In this document: piece by piece, positions 59,921-64,000 of the stretch | Numbering within the stretch: the stretch's first letter is position 1 | How the letters are laid out: each line of letters starts with the position of its first letter | Source: Candidatus Obscuribacterales bacterium | Lineage (GTDB): Bacteria; Cyanobacteriota; Vampirovibrionia; Obscuribacterales; Obscuribacteraceae | Reading direction: 5' to 3' | Assembly: GCA_019637435.1 (NCBI GenBank) | Contig: JAHBVO010000004.1 | Location: 248,001-312,000 of the forward strand | Length of the DNA stretch: 64,000 nt | Notes under the pieces: generated by a model | What the model was told of the DNA's origin: nothing | Database searches by the model: none | What the model saw: only the letters and a program-made list of their open reading frames with translations | Made by a program: the position numbers and the translations under genes

Positions 59921-62215
59921 TTATCGAAGAACCAGAACGTCATCCTCCTTTCTGTGAATTCGCAAAGGGTAGAAGGTCTCTCCATCTGTGATTTTATTAG
60001 CTGGACCTGTCGGAGCGCGGCTAATTATCAGCGGATTTCGGCTGTCGACGAGAGCCAAATAAACCTTTTGCGCATTGATGAATTTGCATCTTCTGACTGC
60101 TGACCGATAGCCCCTGGTCCAGATCAGTAGCGGTTTTTCAGTAAGTTGAACGCTGTCGTCGCCAAGCATCTCCAAAACATACTGGGATTGAGTCCAGGTC
60201 AAAGGTGATTCTCTTCGATTCTCCGATGAGAGCAGTGAAACGATAGCGAAGTTTTTGGTTTCCCTTATCCCGATATGGAACGAGGCTTTTGGAGCTGTTT
60301 TTCCTAATCTTCGTTTTGTCGGTACTGTGACTTGCTGGGGGGCATTTAGATTAGCATTACCTTCGATCTTTTCAATTCCGCTGTATTCCAAGAGTTGCTT
60401 GCTCAGCCAGTCCGGGCTGTCATCGTTTAACACCACTCCGGACTTTGTGGTCATTGTGAGGGCTGTTTTTTTAGACAGGTAGATAATTTCGTCTGGTATG
60501 TTCGGTCTGAATAAGAGGATGGAAAGTCCGGCGAGAAGGACGATTATTCCCAATGATCGCAAGTTTTTCCGCGGCAAAACGTAGAAAAAGTATGCAAGAC
60601 AAAAATAGTAAACCGGTAATGCGAATGGCACCGGCGGTCCCATTCGGATCATGGTGCCTTTTATGGATGCGAGCCAGAAAGCGCATTGCATCATATAGTC
60701 GAGAGGAAGCGCGGTAAGCTTGTCGATCGATTCGACTAATATGCCGCTACCTGAAATTGTAAACGGAAGCAGTGATGCTGTGAAAACCATGATTGATGAG
60801 ATGAAGCCGAGCACCGTTACTGGTGCGACCACCGGATCCACGAGCAAATTTGCCGGAAGAAAAAGAACACCGGCGTACTGAAAGTACATTAGCTGGATGG
60901 GCAAGACGGAGAGCTGTGCGAGGCAGATAACCGAAACGGAGTCTTGAAGCCATCGCCGCAATCCTTCCAAAATTCCCTTTGTCTTCGGTCGACCAATTGC
61001 CGATTGAGCTCCACTGATGATGCCGGCGGTTGCGAGATACGAAAGCTGAAGACCAACGTCCGATGCGCTCAGGGGGTCAAACGCCAACGCAACGGTGAGA
61101 ACCAGAGATAGTGCGGCGAGGCTGTGAAGTTTGCGCGCGAACAGTTTTGCAACTAGAAAGAATACTGATAGCATAGCCGCCCGCACCACTGAAGGCGACG
61201 GACCTGCAAGGCAAACAAAACAGACTGTAGCCACAAGTGCAAACAGGCTCGCGAACTGAGGGCGTATCGGCAACAGGCGTGCAAGAAAGTAGCTGGATGC
61301 GACCACTATCGAAAGGTTGAATCCTGATGCCGCGAGCAGATGCGACAAGCCCACGTCGCGGAAGAGCTCTTTAATTTCTTTTGGCAATTTCACCACGCGG
61401 TCGCCCAATACCATTGAGGACAGAAGATCACCCTTGCCTGGACCGAGGCTGTTAGCATGTGCGCGGATGATTTCCCCTCGTCCGCGTTCCCAGAAGTTTT
61501 GCCACTTTTTAGAGAGCGTCTCTTCTTCAATTGGTTTAATCGAGTGTTGAATCCGCTCAGGTGATGAACCGCTTCGCTTGATGCTGTTCTCATCCGTAGA
61601 GATCTTGGAGAAGATTCCGCTTCCAATAAGCCTGCTTCGTTCGTTTCTCTGCCAGGATGCGGGAGCTTCGTGTAGCTGCGATATTCGCCCCAGGACTGTG
61701 ATAGTTTCGCCAATACCATAGGTTTGTTGCTCATCGCTTGCACCGAATATGGTGACAAGGATTTTGCCTCCCAACTGTTTTCTTGACGGGAAGGTCATCT
61801 CAACCGGCGAGCATACAAGGCTGTTCTTGTTTCTGACTGATTCTATGCGACAAATACACTCGACGTTGCCAGCGTTGCGCTGAAACCAGAGGTCTGACGG
61901 ATCGGGTCTGGGCAATCTGCTAAGTGCGTAAATGGTTGCTATAAACGGCGTAGCTAGCAGAACACAGGCCAGTATCCTTCTGCCCGCTAGCCACGCTACG
62001 GTCGCACCGGCTAGCGCAACAGTAAGCAATGCCGGCCATGCAAGTTCCAGGCACGCGATCAACTGGTTTACGATTAATGGTGCGTCTGCGTTTTCGTTGG
62101 CTACGCGCTGCAGCAGCCTGCTTCCGGCGGTAAGTCTATCGGCGCAACTTGCGACGACAAGACAACCGGACGCAAACGAAAGCGAGCCAATCACCGTGAC
62201 GATTGGTGGCTTCAT
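59921..62215 (-). CDS. comEC: ComEC/Rec2-family DNA-uptake channel protein, no MBL domain
   Basis: A 764-residue multi-pass membrane protein. A DUF4131-like N-terminal part (about 45-210) is followed by the Competence domain (about 255-540), with the hallmark HLLAASGFNLS and the downstream DPLSASDVGLQLSYLAT. The protein should form the channel that takes single-stranded DNA across the inner membrane in transformation. The usual C-terminal metallo-beta-lactamase domain, with H-x-H-x-D-H, is not seen; the last 190 residues lack such a motif. CGGAG lies seven bases before the ATG. No other competence gene is nearby. Confidence 0.88.
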   Translation of the reverse strand: MKPPIVTVIGSLSFASGCLVVASCADRLTAGSRLLQRVANENADAPLIVNQLIACLELAWPALLTVALAGATVAWLAGRRILACVLLATPFIATIYALSRLPRPDPSDLWFQRNAGNVECICRIESVRNKNSLVCSPVEMTFPSRKQLGGKILVTIFGASDEQQTYGIGETITVLGRISQLHEAPASWQRNERSRLIGSGIFSKISTDENSIKRSGSSPERIQHSIKPIEEETLSKKWQNFWERGRGEIIRAHANSLGPGKGDLLSSMVLGDRVVKLPKEIKELFRDVGLSHLLAASGFNLSIVVASSYFLARLLPIRPQFASLFALVATVCFVCLAGPSPSVVRAAMLSVFFLVAKLFARKLHSLAALSLVLTVALAFDPLSASDVGLQLSYLATAGIISGAQSAIGRPKTKGILEGLRRWLQDSVSVICLAQLSVLPIQLMYFQYAGVLFLPANLLVDPVVAPVTVLGFISSIMVFTASLLPFTISGSGILVESIDKLTALPLDYMMQCAFWLASIKGTMIRMGPPVPFALPVYYFCLAYFFYVLPRKNLRSLGIIVLLAGLSILLFRPNIPDEIIYLSKKTALTMTTKSGVVLNDDSPDWLSKQLLEYSGIEKIEGNANLNAPQQVTVPTKRRLGKTAPKASFHIGIRETKNFAIVSLLSSENRRESPLTWTQSQYVLEMLGDDSVQLTEKPLLIWTRGYRSAVRRCKFINAQKVYLALVDSRNPLIISRAPTGPANKITDGETFYPLRIHRKEDDVLVLR

Positions 62216-62300
62216 TGCTCAACTCCGATGTGTTGACCCTTCTACTTTTAAATACGTATCGGCGCGCCAAAAAGTTCAAGTCAAGTGATTAACTCTCAAC

Positions 62301-62332
62301 GAAAAACCGCGCTCCCTGAGTGGGGGCGCGGT
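62301..62332 (-). terminator. Rho-independent terminator of the unknown gene at 62359
   Basis: An 11-pair stem with one G-T (62306-62316 with 62322-62332), loop of five, then five T on the minus strand (62306-62302). It starts 26 bases after the stop at 62359. Confidence 0.85.
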
Positions 62333-62358
62333 CGTGAAATTTAAACACAATCTAGCTG

Positions 62359-64000
62359 CTAGGGGCGGACGCCGAGCGGATTGGTTTTGTAATTCGAGTA
62401 TTGCGATGGTGCCTTCGCTTGAACTTGTTCGTGCAGGCGAGTAGCAATCGCTTTGAGTTCAGGCAGATCCGGATTGTCCGGCGCCAGTCTTTCAGCCAGC
62501 ATGATTGCTTGCATTGCGCCATCGAACCCTTTGGGTTTGTCTGTTCCCGGAAGAATCTCATTGCGACCTTGCGGTGTGCCGTACAAGAGTTGACCGGCGC
62601 CGATCGGGTCATCACCGTGGTCGAGCTTGTAAGCCGTTTGAGCCAGTTTGGCAAGTGCTTGATCTCGAAGCAGTTTCGAAACCATTAGCGCTGCATCCGG
62701 GTTCATCTCGCCGTTGCTCATCCGAAGATTCGGCATATTTCTTCCGAGCTTTTTATTGAGCTCTTCAACGAAAGTCTTGTGGAAAGCGATTTCCTTGTTG
62801 AGGGTAGCACCGCTGGCGGTGGTACCTCTTTCGATGAAGTTTGAAAGTTGACCCATCGCTTTTTCAAGATCGTGTTTGCCGGTTATCTTATTGATGTCGG
62901 CATTCACTTTGTCAGCGACCCGGTCCAGATCTTTGACTTCCTGTTCTGTGACCTTGGTTCCAAAAGCCTGGTTGTCCATCATGATTTTGGTCATGGCTTG
63001 CGAACCTTTCACGCTGTTGCGCGACATTTGCAAGAAGGCGAGTGCGTCGCCACCCATGTCCAGATTGAGTCCGTCAAGAATGTAGGTCGGACGGTCCGTC
63101 GTTCCGGCTGCCAATCTCGTTCCATGTTCCAGGCGGTATTCGCCGAGTGCTCTTGCCAGCGCAGCCGTCGTGCGGTGCGCGCCGAGTTTTTCTTCCTGAC
63201 TCATAGTCTTGTAATTCTTGTTTGAATCTACAAGAAGTTGACCGAGGTTTTGCTCCAGAATGATTTCGTTTTTCTGACCGAGTTCTTTGAAGCCTTCTAC
63301 CGTCTTCTCAAAGGAACCAAAGGTGCGTTCGGTTTTGTCTTGCTTAGATGTATCGATTGCTCGATTTTCGATGTCGCCGGCGGATGGTCCGGTGAACGCG
63401 CTCTCGGCAGTATTGCCCAGAGCCCAGGCACCGCCTACCAGTGCGGCTTTGACCATTTTGCTCTTACTCGGCATCACGAATGCCAGACCCATGGGAACGG
63501 CGTCCCATGCGGTGAAGTGCTTCAATGATTCAGGAACAGGTACGTTCGGAATGGCGCCATCAATCAGGTGACCGCCAAGAACTGCACCGGCTGTCAACGC
63601 TGCTTTGCCTTTAAATCCGGCGCCCAGAGCCATGGCCAGGGGGACCGTCAAGCTGGTTGTCTCCAGTGACTTTGCATCTTTGCCATACATGCGATCGCGA
63701 ACAGTGTGGTCGATTTCGATTGCCGCACCGGAACCCAACGTGAGACCGAATGCGGTTTTGAAATTACTCCATGCGCCTTTTCCGGTAAACCATTTTGCTT
63801 CAGTACCAGCTTCTTTTGCTGCGACTTCGAGCGTGCCGATGTTTTTAAGCGCCAGTGAGCGTGTTTCGAGAAGCCCTCTCTCTGCTGTCGTCAGGATCTT
63901 TTGATCTGCAGACAACTCGAGTGCGCGAATTTTCGCAAGGTGATCGACTGTTTCGGCTGAATTCAAAGCTTTGATGGCGGTCGGGTTGAAGTGTGCCTGA
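62359..64000 (-). CDS. Unknown protein, 5' truncated by window edge
   Basis: The frame stays open from 64000 to a stop at 62359, giving at least 546 residues, and reads QAHFNPTAIKALNSAETVDH at the edge, so the TTG at 63966 is probably internal. The central part (about 85-185) has several Gly/Ala-rich segments (LGSGAAIEI, AMALGAGFKGKAALTAGAVLGGH) that could be membrane-associated or glycine-zipper-like. The rest is helical, with a Lys/Glu/Gln-rich C-terminal half. No domain is recognised. A strong terminator follows. It could be an effector- or scaffold-type protein of this lineage, but there is no evidence for a function. Confidence 0.65.
   Translation of the reverse strand, partial: QAHFNPTAIKALNSAETVDHLAKIRALELSADQKILTTAERGLLETRSLALKNIGTLEVAAKEAGTEAKWFTGKGAWSNFKTAFGLTLGSGAAIEIDHTVRDRMYGKDAKSLETTSLTVPLAMALGAGFKGKAALTAGAVLGGHLIDGAIPNVPVPESLKHFTAWDAVPMGLAFVMPSKSKMVKAALVGGAWALGNTAESAFTGPSAGDIENRAIDTSKQDKTERTFGSFEKTVEGFKELGQKNEIILEQNLGQLLVDSNKNYKTMSQEEKLGAHRTTAALARALGEYRLEHGTRLAAGTTDRPTYILDGLNLDMGGDALAFLQMSRNSVKGSQAMTKIMMDNQAFGTKVTEQEVKDLDRVADKVNADINKITGKHDLEKAMGQLSNFIERGTTASGATLNKEIAFHKTFVEELNKKLGRNMPNLRMSNGEMNPDAALMVSKLLRDQALAKLAQTAYKLDHGDDPIGAGQLLYGTPQGRNEILPGTDKPKGFDGAMQAIMLAERLAPDNPDLPELKAIATRLHEQVQAKAPSQYSNYKTNPLGVRP

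Overview
The window looks like chromosomal DNA from a deep-branching, non-photosynthetic relative of Cyanobacteria, most likely a Melainabacteria/Vampirovibrionia-type organism such as the Obscuribacterales. This is an inference. It rests on a tRNA-Glu(UUC) of cyanobacterial/plastid type, on many Ser/Thr kinases fused to LRR, TPR or zinc-ribbon modules, on hybrid histidine kinases, and on several unrecognised secreted or low-complexity proteins. No phage, transposon, plasmid or CRISPR signature was seen. Gene density is high, and several neighbours overlap by ATGA.

Layout. 1-786: two tandem paralogous small membrane proteins, the first cut by the window edge. 1119-3225: homoserine kinase (minus) divergent from an NAD-dependent epimerase-like protein. 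3368-7551: a single-domain receiver, a RedB-like thiol protein and a large hybrid histidine kinase, the last two translationally coupled. 7589-9325: a membrane TPR protein with a J-like domain lacking HPD. 9479-13658: an apparent operon of a UPF0104-type membrane protein with an unusual C-terminal extension, a GMC oxidoreductase and a 3-beta-HSD-type reductase. 13840-20704: a TadE-like protein, a 1670-residue secreted Gly-rich beta-repeat protein and a secreted TPR protein. 20985-27519: an HD-like protein, a MshEN-like repeat protein, a sensor kinase and a TPR lipoprotein-like or periplasmic protein.

27705-30533: two low-complexity proteins, an OmpR-type regulator and a small hypothetical protein. 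30681-32582: an animal-type transketolase. 32959-36716: a second MshEN-like repeat protein directly upstream of a membrane Ser/Thr kinase with TPRs. 36934-37005: tRNA-Glu. 37160-38083: a YhcC-type radical SAM protein. 38080-44119: a signalling cluster of a receiver, a receiver-kinase, a three-receiver hybrid kinase and a CheR methyltransferase. 44116-48577: a ROK glucokinase, a phosphodiester glycosidase-domain protein and glyQ. 48802-54063: a MoxR / DUF58 / transglutaminase operon. 54069-59835: two Ser/Thr kinase-LRR proteins on either side of an AAA ATPase gene with its own promoter and terminator. 59921-62215: ComEC lacking the usual C-terminal metallo-beta-lactamase domain. 62359-64000: a 5'-truncated unknown protein.

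The theme is signal transduction and envelope biology. The most promising undescribed elements are the MshEN-like repeat proteins that sit next to kinases twice, the flippase/GMC/SDR operon with its relocated domain, and the kinase with two identical-geometry zinc ribbons. All functional calls come from reading the sequence and recalling families; no database search was run.
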